64,000 nucleotides of DNA from an uncultured Eubacteriales bacterium (GTDB taxonomy: Bacteria; Bacillota; Clostridia; Lachnospirales; Lachnospiraceae). The notes under the pieces were generated by a model, which saw only the letters and a program-made list of their open reading frames with translations, was not told the origin of the DNA and ran no database searches. Below are positions 1 through 7,804 of this stretch, piece after piece; positions within the stretch are counted from its first letter, which is position 1; every line of letters begins with the position of its first letter. The position numbers and the translations under genes are program-made. The DNA is taken from positions 1 through 64,000 of the forward strand of contig CATOIK010000001.1 of the NCBI GenBank assembly GCA_951800645.1. The letters run 5' to 3'.

Positions 1-95
1 GCCGTCATAATTAATATACATGAAAATGACGGAAAAATAAATGTATGCATTAACTTGTTTCATTTATGGTGGTGCTAAGAACCGAAGCATGGAAG

Positions 96-220
96 TTCAT
101 AGGAAAGTTCGCCCTATGAAACAAAAATGTTCCGCGGGATGCGCACTTCGCGCTTAAGGAAAATGTCTGCTGACGCAGACGCGCTCCGGCGCGAGAGTCC
201 GGTGAACCGGACTCTTTTTT
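96..220 (+). repeat. Dispersed multi-hairpin repeat, copy 1
   Basis: This 125-base segment recurs almost unchanged at 45463-45586; by eye only about four or five positions differ. It is a chain of small inverted repeats: TTCATAGG/CCTATGAA, a GCGC-rich hairpin near 131-143, GTCTGC/GCAGAC at 165-180, a GCGC/GCGC hairpin at 181-193, and a final GAGTCCGG/CCGGACTC stem followed by six T. It contains no reading frame. It ends about 105 bases before the ylxM promoter. It could be a small mobile repeat or a repeated RNA with its own terminator. The family is not one I recognise. Confidence 0.8.
194..220 (+). terminator. Rho-independent terminator ending repeat copy 1
   Basis: A 9-bp perfect stem (194-202 with 207-215, TGAA loop) is followed by a T tract at 215-220. 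It forms the 3' end of the dispersed repeat and would stop transcription arriving from the left before the ylxM-ffh promoter. Confidence 0.85.
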
Positions 221-305
221 AAAGAACCTGGGAAAAGTTGATGTTTTGTTCCAGATCTGTATCTACGCTTTGGGAAGTTCTTTGGCTTGAAAAATAAATT
301 TTATA

Positions 306-352
306 GGTGTCAAGAAAAAATACTTGACACCCATCCGTCTTTCGTGTATGAT
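306..352 (+). promoter_or_regulatory. ylxM-ffh promoter with palindrome over the -35 box
   Basis: TTGACA at 324-329 and TATGAT at 347-352 are separated by 17 bp, a near-consensus sigma-A promoter. A perfect 9-bp inverted repeat (306-314 GGTGTCAAG, 323-331 CTTGACACC, 8-base A-rich spacer) overlaps the -35 box and could be an operator. The predicted transcription start lies just upstream of the ylxM ATG at 368, which supports that start over an in-frame ATG at 287 upstream of the promoter. Confidence 0.75.
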
Positions 353-367
353 AACCAAGGTGATGTT

Positions 368-709
368 ATGGAAAGCATTGTAAAACAGAGTCTCCTGTAT
401 GATTTTTACGGGGAGCTTCTGACAGAACACCAGCGGAATGTATATGAGGATGTGGTGTTTAATGACATGTCTCTGGCGGAGATTGCTGAAGAACAGGGAA
501 TCAGCCGGCAGGGAGTTCACGACCTGATTAAGCGTTGTGACAAGATACTAAGCGGATATGAGGACAAGCTCCACCTGGTAAGCAAGTTTCAGCAGACCAG
601 ATGTATGGTGGAGGAGATTCAGAAACGGACCAGGCAGTTTAAAGAGACGCAGGAAGCAGATCTGATTGCCCAGATTGAACAGATTTCCAATGACATCCTG
701 GAGCTGTGA
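368..709 (+). CDS. ylxM: YlxM, SRP-associated helix-turn-helix protein
   Basis: The 113-residue protein matches the YlxM/p13 family, whose gene precedes ffh in Firmicutes and whose product is linked to the signal recognition particle. It opens with the family-type MESIVKQ start. A sigma-factor-like helix-turn-helix follows at about residues 20-60 (DMSLAEIAEEQGISRQGVHD), then a basic, helical C-terminus. I chose the ATG at 368 because the promoter at 324-352 lies directly before it; the longer frame from 287 would start upstream of that promoter. ffh begins 38 bases downstream, so the two are probably co-transcribed. Confidence 0.9.
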   Translation: MESIVKQSLLYDFYGELLTEHQRNVYEDVVFNDMSLAEIAEEQGISRQGVHDLIKRCDKILSGYEDKLHLVSKFQQTRCMVEEIQKRTRQFKETQEADLIAQIEQISNDILEL

Positions 710-747
710 CCGTACAGGGAAAACAGCGCCAAGTAGGAGGATGATAT

Positions 748-2109
748 ATGGCTTTTGAAAGCTTATCCGAGAAGTTGCAGAATGTATTTAAGGGGCTTCG
801 CGGCAAGGGGCGTCTGACTGAGGCAGATGTAAAAGCTGCCCTTAAGGAAGTTAAGATGGCGCTTCTGGAAGCCGATGTCAGTTTCAAAGTAGTAAAACAG
901 TTTATCAGTTCCGTACAGGAGCGGGCCGTAGGCGAGGAAGTCTTAGGTTCCCTGCAGCCAGGACAGATGGTTATCAAAATCGTAAATGAAGAAATGATTC
1001 GTCTGATGGGCTCTGAAACCACGGAAATTGCCATAAAGCCAGGCAGCGAGATTACTGTCATTATGATGGCAGGTCTTCAGGGCGCAGGTAAAACCACCAC
1101 AACAGCCAAGATTGCAGGAAAATTAAAGGCAAAGGGCAAGAAGCCCTTGCTGGTAGCCTGTGATGTTTATCGTCCGGCTGCTATCCAGCAGCTTCAGATT
1201 AACGGTGAGAAACAGGGCGTTCCGGTATTTGCCATGGGTGAAAACCAGAATCCGGTGAATATCGCCAGGGCGGCTGTGGAGCATGCCTCTAAAAATGGTT
1301 TTCAGGTGGTTATCCTGGATACGGCAGGCCGTCTCCATGTGGATGAGAGCATGATGGAGGAACTGGTAAATATCAAGGAAGCGGTGCATGTAGACCAGAC
1401 CATTCTGGTGGTAGACGCTATGACCGGTCAGGACGCAGTCAATGTAGCTTCCAATTTCCAGGAAAAAGTCGGTATTGACGGGGTCATCTTAACCAAGTTA
1501 GACGGTGACACCAGAGGCGGCGCAGCCCTTTCCATCCGGGCCGTGACCGGAAAGCCGATTTTATATATCGGTATGGGAGAAAAGCTTTCGGATTTGGAGC
1601 AGTTCTATCCGGACCGAATGGCTTCCCGAATTTTGGGTATGGGAGATATTCTTACCCTGATTGAGAAGGCAGAGCTTGAAATGGACGAGGAAAAGGCCAG
1701 GGAAATGAGCCAAAAGCTGCGGAAAGCAGAGTTTGACTTCAATGATTTTCTGGACCAGATGCGTCAGATCAAGAAGATGGGCGGCTTGGGGAGCATCTTA
1801 AACATGATGCCTGGCATGGGACAGATGAAAGGCGGAATTCCGGAGATAGATGAAAAGTCTATGGACCGTGTGGAGGCCATCATCCTTTCCATGACGCAGG
1901 AAGAACGGGCCAATCCTGGAATTTTAAATCCCTCCAGAAAGCAGCGGATCGCCAAAGGCGCCGGTGTGGACATCAGTGAGGTAAACCGGATTGTGAAGCA
2001 GTTTGATCAGATGAAAAAGATGATGAAGCAGCTTCCCGGCATGATGGGCGGCAAGAAAGGCCGTGGAGCTTTAGGCGGAATGTTCGGCAAGATGAAGATG
2101 CCATTCTGA
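748..2109 (+). CDS. ffh: Signal recognition particle GTPase Ffh
   Basis: This is the 453-residue SRP54 homologue that binds SRP RNA and signal sequences and delivers ribosomes to the membrane receptor FtsY. Visible parts are an N-terminal four-helix domain (about 1-90), a GTPase domain with the P-loop GLQGAGKT (about 108-115), the DTAGR motif and TKLDGDTRGG (about 245-255), and a Met-rich M domain from about 300 to the end, closing on MFGKMKMPF. Length is normal for the family. An AGGAGG-type ribosome binding site precedes the ATG. It follows ylxM and precedes rpsP by 77 bases. Confidence 0.98.
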   Translation: MAFESLSEKLQNVFKGLRGKGRLTEADVKAALKEVKMALLEADVSFKVVKQFISSVQERAVGEEVLGSLQPGQMVIKIVNEEMIRLMGSETTEIAIKPGSEITVIMMAGLQGAGKTTTTAKIAGKLKAKGKKPLLVACDVYRPAAIQQLQINGEKQGVPVFAMGENQNPVNIARAAVEHASKNGFQVVILDTAGRLHVDESMMEELVNIKEAVHVDQTILVVDAMTGQDAVNVASNFQEKVGIDGVILTKLDGDTRGGAALSIRAVTGKPILYIGMGEKLSDLEQFYPDRMASRILGMGDILTLIEKAELEMDEEKAREMSQKLRKAEFDFNDFLDQMRQIKKMGGLGSILNMMPGMGQMKGGIPEIDEKSMDRVEAIILSMTQEERANPGILNPSRKQRIAKGAGVDISEVNRIVKQFDQMKKMMKQLPGMMGGKKGRGALGGMFGKMKMPF

Positions 2110-2130
2110 GTCTGTTTTCCATTTGGTAAC

Positions 2131-2148
2131 AATACAGATTTCTGTATT
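2131..2148 (+). promoter_or_regulatory. Perfect palindrome between ffh and rpsP
   Basis: AATACAGA and TCTGTATT form an 8-bp inverted repeat with a 2-base centre. The gap is too small for a stable RNA hairpin loop at full pairing, so a protein-binding palindrome is possible. There is no direct evidence of function. Confidence 0.25.
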
Positions 2149-2186
2149 TGTTGATATTTCAGTTTAGTTTAAGGAGGTGAAACGAC

Positions 2187-2429
2187 ATGGCAGTAAAGAT
2201 GAGATTAAAAAGAATGGGTGCTAAGAAAAAACCTTTCTATAGAATCGTAGTTGCAGATTCCAGATCTCCGAGAGATGGCAGATTCATCGAGGAGGTTGGT
2301 ACTTATGATCCGAACCTGGAGCCCAGCGGCATCAAGTTCAACGAAGAAGTAACCAAGAAATGGTTAGCAACTGGTGCTCAGCCGACCGACCGAGTAGCAA
2401 AGCTTCTGAAAACCGCTGGCATTCAGTAA
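2187..2429 (+). CDS. rpsP: 30S ribosomal protein S16
   Basis: The 80-residue sequence is a full-length bacterial S16, starting [20 protein letters not shown] with the family core [23 protein letters not shown]16 is a small-subunit assembly protein. The AAGGAGGTG ribosome binding site at 2171-2179 is near perfect, as expected for a highly expressed gene. It lies in the conserved rpsP-khpA-rimM-trmD order, and the KH-domain gene follows within 20 bases. Confidence 0.98.
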   Translation: MAVKMRLKRMGAKKKPFYRIVVADSRSPRDGRFIEEVGTYDPNLEPSGIKFNEEVTKKWLATGAQPTDRVAKLLKTAGIQ

Positions 2430-2446
2430 TCAGAGGGGTGATGGCT

Positions 2447-2674
2447 ATGAAGGAATTAGTTGAGGTAATTGCACGGGCATTGGTTGACAATCCTGCTGAA
2501 GTGGTTGTCACCGAGACCGAAAAAGAAGGCGGCATCTTCGTTGAACTGAAGGTGGCACCGTCTGACATGGGCAAGGTAATTGGCAAACAGGGCCGCATTG
2601 CGAAAGCAATCCGTTCTGTTGTCAAAGCGGCTGCTTCCAAAGAAGACAAAAAGGTTGTTGTAGATATTCAATAG
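2447..2674 (+). CDS. khpA: KH-domain RNA-binding protein KhpA
   Basis: A 75-residue single KH domain. The GKVIGKQGRIAKAIR segment is the KH GxxG loop (GKQG) that contacts RNA, and MKELVEVIARALVDNP is the usual start of this family. KhpA usually partners KhpB (Jag/EloR) and affects cell elongation and RNA metabolism in Firmicutes. The start at 2447 is preferred over ATG 2441 because it leaves about 7 bases to the GAGGGG motif. It sits between rpsP and rimM, the standard arrangement. Confidence 0.92.
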   Translation: MKELVEVIARALVDNPAEVVVTETEKEGGIFVELKVAPSDMGKVIGKQGRIAKAIRSVVKAAASKEDKKVVVDIQ

Positions 2675-2679
2675 CCAGT

Positions 2680-2716
2680 AAGGGCTGTCGCCGGGATTTT
2701 CCTGCGGCAGCCTTTT
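2680..2716 (+). terminator. Terminator-like stem between khpA and rimM
   Basis: A 12-bp stem (2680-2691 with 2704-2715, two G-U pairs) is followed by a short T run. It starts a few bases after the khpA stop. The weak T tract suggests partial termination or RNA 3'-end stabilisation inside the operon rather than a full stop. Confidence 0.5.
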
Positions 2717-2740
2717 AAATATGAAATCGAGGTTAAAACC

Positions 2741-3256
2741 ATGGATAATACATTGCGGGTAGGCGTGATTTCTTCCACCCATGGAGTGCGAGGGGAAGTG
2801 AAGGTGTATCCCACCACAGACGATGCAAACCGTTTTAAAAAACTGAAAACTGTGATCCTGGACAAGGGCCGGGGAGAGCAGATGACGCTGACAATAGAAA
2901 GCGTCAAGTTCTTCAAAAACATGGTCATTTTAAAGTTCAGGGAATTTAATGATATAAATGAGATTGAGAAATACAAGGGCCGGGATCTGCTGATTCACAG
3001 AGATCAGGCAGTTAAGCTGGGAAAGGACGAAAACTTTATTGTAGACCTGATTGGCCTGAAGGTGGTAACCGATGAGGGTCAGGAGTTCGGCGTTATGAAG
3101 GATGTGCTGCAGACCGGCGCCAACGATGTTTATGTTATCGAGGGACAGGACGGAAAAGAGTATCTGTTCCCTGCCATTAAACAGTGTATTCTGGATGTAG
3201 ATCTGGACACCCAGGTAATGACAGTCCACATTTTAGATGGGCTTTTAGAACTGTAA
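2741..3256 (+). CDS. rimM: Ribosome maturation factor RimM
   Basis: The 171-residue protein has the RimM N-terminal domain (about 5-85, opening LRVGVISSTHGVRGEVKVYP) and the PRC-barrel C-terminal domain (about 95-168, containing DLIGLKVVTDEGQEFG and NDVYVI). RimM binds S19 and helps mature the 30S head. Length is typical. It lies directly upstream of trmD, as in most bacteria, with a 22-base gap and a GGAG-type site before trmD. Confidence 0.96.
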   Translation: MDNTLRVGVISSTHGVRGEVKVYPTTDDANRFKKLKTVILDKGRGEQMTLTIESVKFFKNMVILKFREFNDINEIEKYKGRDLLIHRDQAVKLGKDENFIVDLIGLKVVTDEGQEFGVMKDVLQTGANDVYVIEGQDGKEYLFPAIKQCILDVDLDTQVMTVHILDGLLEL

Positions 3257-3278
3257 GCTTGAAGCAGGAGAGAGACGG

Positions 3279-4025
3279 ATGAATTATCATATTCTGACTT
3301 TATTTCCAGAGATGGTTTTGGACGGACTGAATACCAGCATTATTGGGCGGGCGGCTGGAAAAGGGCTGATTTCTATTGAGGCCATCAATATCCGGGATTA
3401 CACCAAGGAAAAGCACGGCCATGTGGATGATGCTCCCTATGGCGGCGGCGCAGGCATGGTGATGCAGGCAGCCCCGGTTTGCGATGCTTATGCAGCTCTG
3501 TGTGATAAGCTGGGAAAGCGGCCTCGCGTCCTATACATGACGCCCCAGGGGCAGGTGTTTAACCAGAAGATTGCCCAGGAACTGGCGCAGGAAGAAGATT
3601 TGGTGTTCCTCTGCGGTCACTATGAGGGGATTGATGAGCGGGCCCTGGAGCTGATAGTGACAGATTATCTGTCTGTGGGAGATTATGTGCTGACTGGCGG
3701 AGAACTGCCGGCCATGGTGATGATCGACTGCATTTCCCGTCTGGTGCCGGGGGTACTTAATAACGATGCATCGGCGGAAATCGAGTCTTTCCATGACAAT
3801 CTTTTAGAGTATCCCCAGTACACCCGGCCAGAGGTTTACGAGGGAATGCAGGTGCCGGAGGTTCTCTTGTCCGGTCATCATAAGAATATTGAAACCTGGC
3901 GGCGTCAGCAGTCCATTAAACGGACCCTGGAGCGGCGGCCAGATCTTTTGGAAGATGCAAATTTATCAAAAAAAGAGCAGCAGTATCTGGAACAATTAAG
4001 AAAAGAGCAGGAAGAAGACATGTGA
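3279..4025 (+). CDS. trmD: tRNA (guanine-N1)-methyltransferase TrmD
   Basis: The 248-residue SPOUT-fold enzyme makes m1G37 in tRNAs with G36, preventing frameshifting. It shows the start MNYHILTLFPEMVLDGLNTSIIGRA, the substrate segment DDAPYGGGAGMVM, and the AdoMet-binding knot LCGHYEGIDER followed by SVGDYVLTGGELPAM. The C-terminal helical domain carries HHKNIETWRR. It is complete. Unusually, no rplS (L19) gene follows; an acetyltransferase gene does. A terminator overlaps its stop codon. Confidence 0.98.
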   Translation: MNYHILTLFPEMVLDGLNTSIIGRAAGKGLISIEAINIRDYTKEKHGHVDDAPYGGGAGMVMQAAPVCDAYAALCDKLGKRPRVLYMTPQGQVFNQKIAQELAQEEDLVFLCGHYEGIDERALELIVTDYLSVGDYVLTGGELPAMVMIDCISRLVPGVLNNDASAEIESFHDNLLEYPQYTRPEVYEGMQVPEVLLSGHHKNIETWRRQQSIKRTLERRPDLLEDANLSKKEQQYLEQLRKEQEEDM

Positions 4026-4040
4026 GAAGCATGTCTTTTT
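4015..4040 (+). terminator. Terminator overlapping the trmD stop codon
   Basis: AAGACATG (4015-4022) pairs with CATGTCTT (4030-4037) around a 7-base loop that contains the TGA stop, followed by a T tract. It closes the ylxM-trmD block. Confidence 0.8.
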
Positions 4041-4051
4041 CTCGTTCTTTG

Positions 4052-4060
4052 TGCTATAAT
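4052..4060 (+). promoter_or_regulatory. Extended -10 promoter of the acetyltransferase genes
   Basis: TGCTATAAT is a perfect extended -10 element. No good -35 box is visible about 17 bp upstream. It is placed right after the trmD terminator and 49 bases before the ATG at 4109. Confidence 0.55.
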
Positions 4061-4108
4061 CAGTTCATATTATTTTCGTGTTTTATGTTATGGCTGGGAG
4101 GTGGGCAG

Positions 4109-4600
4109 ATGAAAATTCGGAAGTATCGGTCTTTGGACTGCAAGGAACTGACAGAACTGTTTTATCATACCGTCCATACCGTAAATGCCAGAGATTACAC
4201 CAAAGAACAGTTAAATGCGTGGGCAGATGGAAAACCGGATCTGGAAAAATGGGATCAGGGGTTTGGATCCCACTACAGCCTTGTGGCAGCAGAAGGAGAA
4301 TGTTTGGTTGGCTTTGGAGATATAGATGAGACCGGCTATCTGGATCATCTGTATGTCCATGCAGAGTATCAGGGGAGAGGCATTGCCACAGCAATCTGTG
4401 ACAAATTGGAACAGGCAGTTTCCGGCCCGATTGAGACCCACGCCTCTATTACAGCAAGACCGTTTTTTGAAAAGCGGGGCTATCAGGTGGTTAAGGAACA
4501 GCGGGTAGAGCGGGCAGGGGTGCAGCTTACCAATTTTGTAATGATAAAGCGGGGCGGGAAGGATAAGGAGGCTGGCGTATGGAACACAAGGGAACCGTAA
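4109..4600 (+). CDS. GNAT-family N-acetyltransferase
   Basis: The 163-residue protein has the GNAT fold. The acetyl-CoA pyrophosphate loop is visible as VHAEYQGRGIATAICDKLEQ at about residues 84-103, preceded by the beta-4 strand YLDHLYV, and the C-terminal part contains RPFFEKRGYQVVKEQRVERAGVQLTNFVM. This C-terminal pattern is typical of small PhnO/YafP-type acetyltransferases of unknown substrate. The start at 4109 follows a GGGAGGTGGG site. It overlaps the next acetyltransferase by 22 bases, so they form an operon. The substrate cannot be read from the sequence. Confidence 0.88.
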   Translation: MKIRKYRSLDCKELTELFYHTVHTVNARDYTKEQLNAWADGKPDLEKWDQGFGSHYSLVAAEGECLVGFGDIDETGYLDHLYVHAEYQGRGIATAICDKLEQAVSGPIETHASITARPFFEKRGYQVVKEQRVERAGVQLTNFVMIKRGGKDKEAGVWNTREP

Positions 4601-5142
4601 AAATCGAGACAGAGCGATTGCTTTTAAGAGCATTTACAGAGCAGGACAGTAAACCGGCGTTTGCAAACTGGACCAATGACAGTAAAGTGACGGAATTTTT
4701 GCGGTGGCCGGCTCATAGGGAACTGGCTGTTACAGAGAAGGTCTTAGAAGACTGGATTGAACATTACAGAGACCCGGCTTTTTATCAGTGGGCTATTGTT
4801 TTGAAGGAGCTTGGCGAACCCATTGGGTGCATTTCCGCTGTAGGAATGGATGAACAGGTTGGCATGGTTCACATTGGATATTGTATCGGAAGCAGATGGT
4901 GGAGGAAAGGCTATACAAGCGAAGCCCTTGCCGCTGTTATTTCCTTCTTCTTCCGGGAGGTGAAAGCCAGCCGCATTGAGTCCCAGCACGACCCCAATAA
5001 TCCGAACTCCGGTAAGGTAATGGAAAAATGCGGTATGAAAAAAGAAGGGGTGCTGCGTAAGGCAGACTGGAATAACAAAGGGATTGTGGATGCCTGTGTG
5101 TATGGGATTTTGGCGGATGAGTATGAGGAAACAATTTTATAA
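4579..5142 (+). CDS. RimJ/RimL-like GNAT acetyltransferase
   Basis: The 187-residue protein begins with the RimJ/RimL signature IETERLLLRAFTEQD and has VHIGYCIGSRWWRKGYTSEALAAVISF as the acetyl-CoA-binding segment (about 94-120), then NPNSGKVMEKCGMKKEGVLR, typical of the family. RimJ/RimL relatives acetylate protein N-termini or small molecules such as aminoglycosides; which applies here is unknown. It overlaps the upstream acetyltransferase and is followed 21 bases later by the Cys-rich gene. Confidence 0.9.
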   Translation: MEHKGTVKIETERLLLRAFTEQDSKPAFANWTNDSKVTEFLRWPAHRELAVTEKVLEDWIEHYRDPAFYQWAIVLKELGEPIGCISAVGMDEQVGMVHIGYCIGSRWWRKGYTSEALAAVISFFFREVKASRIESQHDPNNPNSGKVMEKCGMKKEGVLRKADWNNKGIVDACVYGILADEYEETIL

Positions 5143-5163
5143 ATAAAACTTAGAGGTGGATTT

Positions 5164-5601
5164 ATGCTGTCAATTTGTGGTGCTTACTGTTGTGAAGAAT
5201 GCAGTCGCAAGGAAGACTGCGGCGGATGTCAGGCGGTGAACGGTCATCCTTTTGGAGGAACTTGTATTGCTGCAGAATGTATTGAGAGAGGCGGAATGGA
5301 AGGGTTTTTAGAGTTAAAAAGTAAGTTGATTTCCGAGTTTAATGCGCTTGGAGTAGAGAATCTTGAAGTCAGTGACCTTAATTTGTTAAATGGTTTTTTT
5401 GTCAATTTGGAATACTGTATGAGCAATGGACAGAAGGTAAAACTGCTGGAAGACAATAAGGTATATCTGGGTAATCAGATTGAAATACCGGGCAGCGACC
5501 TGTGTTATGGTATTGTGGCGGATGAGGCTTATCTGCTGGTATGCCGGTATGGCTGCAATGGGAGCAATTCGGAAATTATTATGTATAAGAAGCGATGTTA
5601 A
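5164..5601 (+). CDS. Cys-rich DUF3795-like protein
   Basis: The 145-residue protein starts with a cysteine cluster (CGAYCCEECSRKEDCGGCQA, then CIAAEC), resembling the DUF3795 family, in which the cysteines probably bind zinc or another metal. The C-terminal two thirds have no recognisable motif; three further cysteines lie near the end. The start follows AGAGGTGGATTT. Function is unknown. It is the last gene before the WYL/RtcB locus, and its base composition looks more AT-rich than the upstream block. Confidence 0.7.
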   Translation: MLSICGAYCCEECSRKEDCGGCQAVNGHPFGGTCIAAECIERGGMEGFLELKSKLISEFNALGVENLEVSDLNLLNGFFVNLEYCMSNGQKVKLLEDNKVYLGNQIEIPGSDLCYGIVADEAYLLVCRYGCNGSNSEIIMYKKRC

Positions 5602-5661
5602 ATTACTGTAGGGGGAAAGCAGCGCCAATATAATTGATTATCATGAAAGGAGTGTGGCTAT

Positions 5662-6906
5662 ATGGCTTATAACGAGCTCATAAAGAACTTTGAAAAAGTC
5701 AGAGCATATATGCGTGAGTTTTATGTGTATGGTTTTAAGAGCAGAACTGAATATGATGCCAAAAGTGCACGCACCTATGATGATGAGCGTCGCCGGCTGG
5801 AGAGCTGGCTGGGAGACTATATGCGCTTCACCCAGACGCCGGAAGGAAAAAATGTCTTTTTGTCGGTAGATAGTCGTATAACCAGGAAAAATCCTTTTTA
5901 TAAGGCATGGAAGGCTAAGAGTTTTACAGATGGAGACATTACCTTGCATTTTGCGATCTTTGATATTCTCCATGATCCTGAAACGAGAAAGACGCTTGCA
6001 GAATTGATCAATGAAATTGACGAACGCCTGTCCTCCACTGTAACCTTTGATGAGTCAACACTGAGAAAAAAATTAAAGGAATATGCAGAGGAAGGCATTA
6101 TACAAATTGAAAAAGAAGGACGAAAAGTTCTGTATAGAAGAAGTCCTGATACAGAAATTTCTTCTTTGACAGACATCATTGACTTCTTTAGTGAGGTTGC
6201 TCCGTGCGGTGTCGTTGGCTCGTTTCTGCAGGACAGGCAGCAGGAGCACCCGGAATTGTTTTCTTTCAAGCACCACTATATCACTCAGGCAATGGATAGT
6301 GATATAATGGCTACACTGTTTGAGGCTATTCGCGGACATTATTACATCATTATTGATAACTTGGGTAAACATTCAAACGAGATTAGATCCATTCGTTTGG
6401 TTCCACTCAAGATATACATAAGTGCTCAAAATGGGAGGCAAAACCTCTTGGCATTCCATGAAAAAGCAAATCGTTTGAACTCCTATCGTCTGGACTATAT
6501 ATCTAAAATCCAGATTGAGGATGAAACCTGCGAGAAGTTTGATGCATTGCGTGACGCACTAAGTAAGGCAGAAGCACATATGTGGGGCGTGAATTGCAAA
6601 TGGAACATCAAGCATGTAGAGCATGTAGAGTTTGAGATAAAGATCGAAGACGATGAGCAGTTTATTGTTCACCGGCTGGAGAGAGAAAAGCGCTGCGGTC
6701 GCGTTGAGAAAATCGATAAAAATCATTATCGATATATTGCAGATGTGTTTGATACGACAGAAATGTTACCTTGGATTCGCACATTCATTTCTCGCATCAC
6801 AAGGCTGAACTTCTCTAACCGCACTGCAGAGAATAAGTTCAAGGTAGATATACAGGAAATGTACCGGATGTATGGAATTAGCGGAGGTGACAAGCATGAT
6901 ATTTAG
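5662..6906 (+). CDS. WYL-domain transcription regulator 1
   Basis: The 414-residue protein combines a central winged-helix-like region (about residues 95-165, with STLRKKLKEYAEEGIIQIEKEGRKVLY reading as the recognition helix and wing) and a WYL-type domain (about 225-300, with RLVPLKIYISAQNGRQNLLAF). WYL proteins bind nucleic acids and small ligands and often control RNA-repair, CRISPR or phage-defence loci. It overlaps the second WYL gene by 11 bases, so the two are translated together. Its place upstream of the RNA gene and rtcB suggests it controls them. This is inference from context. Confidence 0.78.
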   Translation: MAYNELIKNFEKVRAYMREFYVYGFKSRTEYDAKSARTYDDERRRLESWLGDYMRFTQTPEGKNVFLSVDSRITRKNPFYKAWKAKSFTDGDITLHFAIFDILHDPETRKTLAELINEIDERLSSTVTFDESTLRKKLKEYAEEGIIQIEKEGRKVLYRRSPDTEISSLTDIIDFFSEVAPCGVVGSFLQDRQQEHPELFSFKHHYITQAMDSDIMATLFEAIRGHYYIIIDNLGKHSNEIRSIRLVPLKIYISAQNGRQNLLAFHEKANRLNSYRLDYISKIQIEDETCEKFDALRDALSKAEAHMWGVNCKWNIKHVEHVEFEIKIEDDEQFIVHRLEREKRCGRVEKIDKNHYRYIADVFDTTEMLPWIRTFISRITRLNFSNRTAENKFKVDIQEMYRMYGISGGDKHDI

Positions 6907-7804
6907 TGAATTGTACTCTGTTTATTACCATACAGTTGCTAAGATTATTGAAGCAGCGTTTGATCCTGAAACAACAGAGAAAGATCTACAGCGTTGTATT
7001 GTGGAAGCAGCATTTTCTGAGAGTGTCTTCACAATTCTTCCGGCGCTAAAATCAGGAAAATGGCCGTTGCTTAATGAAGATCTTTCTCCGGCACTAATGC
7101 ATAAGCCAACAATGCCGCTAACCAATCTTGAAAAGAGATGGTTGAAGGCAATCGCAGAAGATCCGCGTGTTAAATTGTTTGGTATAGAGTTTCCCGACCT
7201 TGACCAGGTAGATCCTATGTTCACAAGGGAAGACTATAAAATCTATGATCAATATGGTGATGGAGATCCTTTTGAAGACGAGAAATACATAAAACATTTC
7301 AGGCTGATGCTTGCTGCTATTCAGAATAATCGTCCCGTTGGAATTACCATGGTAAATCGCCATGGCAAGGAAATGCGGGTTCGTTTTTACCCAAAAGGAT
7401 TCGAATATTCGGTAAAGGATGACAAGATTCGGATTATAGCAACCGGATGTAGGTTTAAGCAATTCAATCTTGGAAGAATCGTGAACTGCGATTTCTATAA
7501 TGGGGATGGCTCTTGGAGACAAAAACCCCAGGTGGAACGAAGAAAAGCTCTCACTTTGCTGATAACAGATGAGCGCAATGCACTGGAAAGAGTCATGATG
7601 CACTTTGCACATTTTGAAAAGCAGGCAGAACACTTAGAAGATGGTAAGTACATCTTGCGATTGAAGTATTATGAGAATGATGAGACCGAGATTGTGATCC
7701 GTGTATTATCTTTTGGACCGTATGTCAAGGTTTTGGAGCCACAAAGCTTTGTGAATTTAATAAAAGAACGACTAATTTCTCAGAAAAGCTGTGAACTCAA
7801 GTGA
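6896..7804 (+). CDS. WYL-domain protein 2
   Basis: The 302-residue protein overlaps the end of WYL protein 1. The ATG at 6896 follows a GCGGAGGTGA site. The N-terminal 120 residues are helical without a clear motif. Residues about 145-215 look like a WYL domain (PVGITMVNRHGKEMRVRFYP, then KIRIIATGCRFKQFNLGRI). The C-terminus (RKALTLLITDERNALERVMMHFAHFEKQAE) resembles the WCX region that follows WYL domains. It may pair with WYL protein 1. A strong terminator overlaps its stop codon, separating it from the RNA gene downstream. Confidence 0.72.
   Translation: MIFSELYSVYYHTVAKIIEAAFDPETTEKDLQRCIVEAAFSESVFTILPALKSGKWPLLNEDLSPALMHKPTMPLTNLEKRWLKAIAEDPRVKLFGIEFPDLDQVDPMFTREDYKIYDQYGDGDPFEDEKYIKHFRLMLAAIQNNRPVGITMVNRHGKEMRVRFYPKGFEYSVKDDKIRIIATGCRFKQFNLGRIVNCDFYNGDGSWRQKPQVERRKALTLLITDERNALERVMMHFAHFEKQAEHLEDGKYILRLKYYENDETEIVIRVLSFGPYVKVLEPQSFVNLIKERLISQKSCELK

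Noticed and set aside
1-95. SRP RNA or another known RNA at the left edge near ffh
   Set aside because: There is a weak CCGTCAT/ATGACGG pairing at 2-32, but no SRP RNA signature. Nothing else could be supported in 1-95.
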